Of a stretch of 6,669 bases of DNA, positions 6,628 through 6,669 are shown piece after piece. The position numbers and the translations under genes are program-made. The first letter of the stretch is position 1; every line of letters begins with the position of its first letter. The notes beneath the pieces are model-generated. The model worked only from the letters and a program-made list of their open reading frames with translations. It searched no databases and had not been told where the DNA came from. Origin of the DNA: Roseimaritima sp. (lineage in GTDB: Bacteria > Planctomycetota > Planctomycetia > Pirellulales > Pirellulaceae); contig SLFV01000493.1 in assembly GCA_007124075.1 (NCBI GenBank), positions 1 through 6,669 on the forward strand, read 5' to 3'.

Positions 6628-6669
6628 GAGGTCTGCCAACAATTGCAACGATTAGTTACGGATCCCGAC
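6625..6669 (+). other. In-frame TAG and continuing glycosyltransferase frame to the window edge
   Basis: After TAG (6625-6627) the same frame stays open for 14 codons to the last base, reading EVCQQLQRLVTDPD. Joined to the preceding VCQATKP this is what GT4 enzymes normally have there: a short loop, an amphipathic helix with QLQRLV, then a D-P-D turn. The TAG stands where a GAG or CAG codon would fit, one base away from either. The remaining C-terminus lies outside the window. Confidence 0.6.

Overview
The window holds the start of a DNA-repair helicase gene on the minus strand, a gene-free stretch of about 650 bp, and a tightly packed four-gene plus-strand operon that looks like part of a surface-polysaccharide or glycoconjugate locus. 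No RNA gene, CRISPR array, transposase or integrase was seen. The protein styles and long intergenic gap suggest a planctomycete of the Pirellulaceae/Rhodopirellula type. This is an inference from resemblance, and no marker gene proves it.

Region 1 (1-2026, minus): the first 675 codons of a UvrD/PcrA-type superfamily 1A helicase in one unbroken frame. All core motifs are visible, and the C-terminus lies beyond the left edge. Region 2 (2027-2676): no convincing gene. It holds a plausible plus-strand promoter at 2513-2541, followed by a leader dense in inverted repeats: a 12-bp palindrome, a 27-nt perfect palindrome, and several ACCGC/GCGGT motifs next to a T7/A7 hairpin. An 11-bp direct repeat (AACCGCGGTCC) sits near each end of this gap. 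Region 3 (2677-6627, plus): a DegT/DnrJ/EryC1 PLP aminotransferase, a radical SAM protein with a four-cysteine SPASM/Twitch-type C-terminus, a WbqC-family protein and a GT-B (GT4-like) glycosyltransferase. Genes 1-2 and 3-4 overlap by ATGA; genes 2 and 3 are 11 bp apart. They are therefore probably one translationally coupled transcription unit.

A working model, by inference, is that the aminotransferase puts an amino group on a keto-sugar or keto-cyclitol. The radical SAM enzyme then oxidises, epimerises or deaminates that or a related intermediate. WbqC carries out a further, poorly known step, and the glycosyltransferase adds the sugar to a glycan. A DegT enzyme next to a single-auxiliary-cluster radical SAM enzyme recalls the BtrS/BtrN and DesI/DesII pairs of aminoglycoside and deoxysugar pathways. 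The C-terminal cysteine spacing matches my recollection of BtrN.

The most concrete anomaly is an in-frame TAG at 6625-6627 in the glycosyltransferase. The same frame continues past it to the window edge with typical GT4 C-terminal sequence, so the gene is either cut short by a nonsense change or carries a sequence error there.
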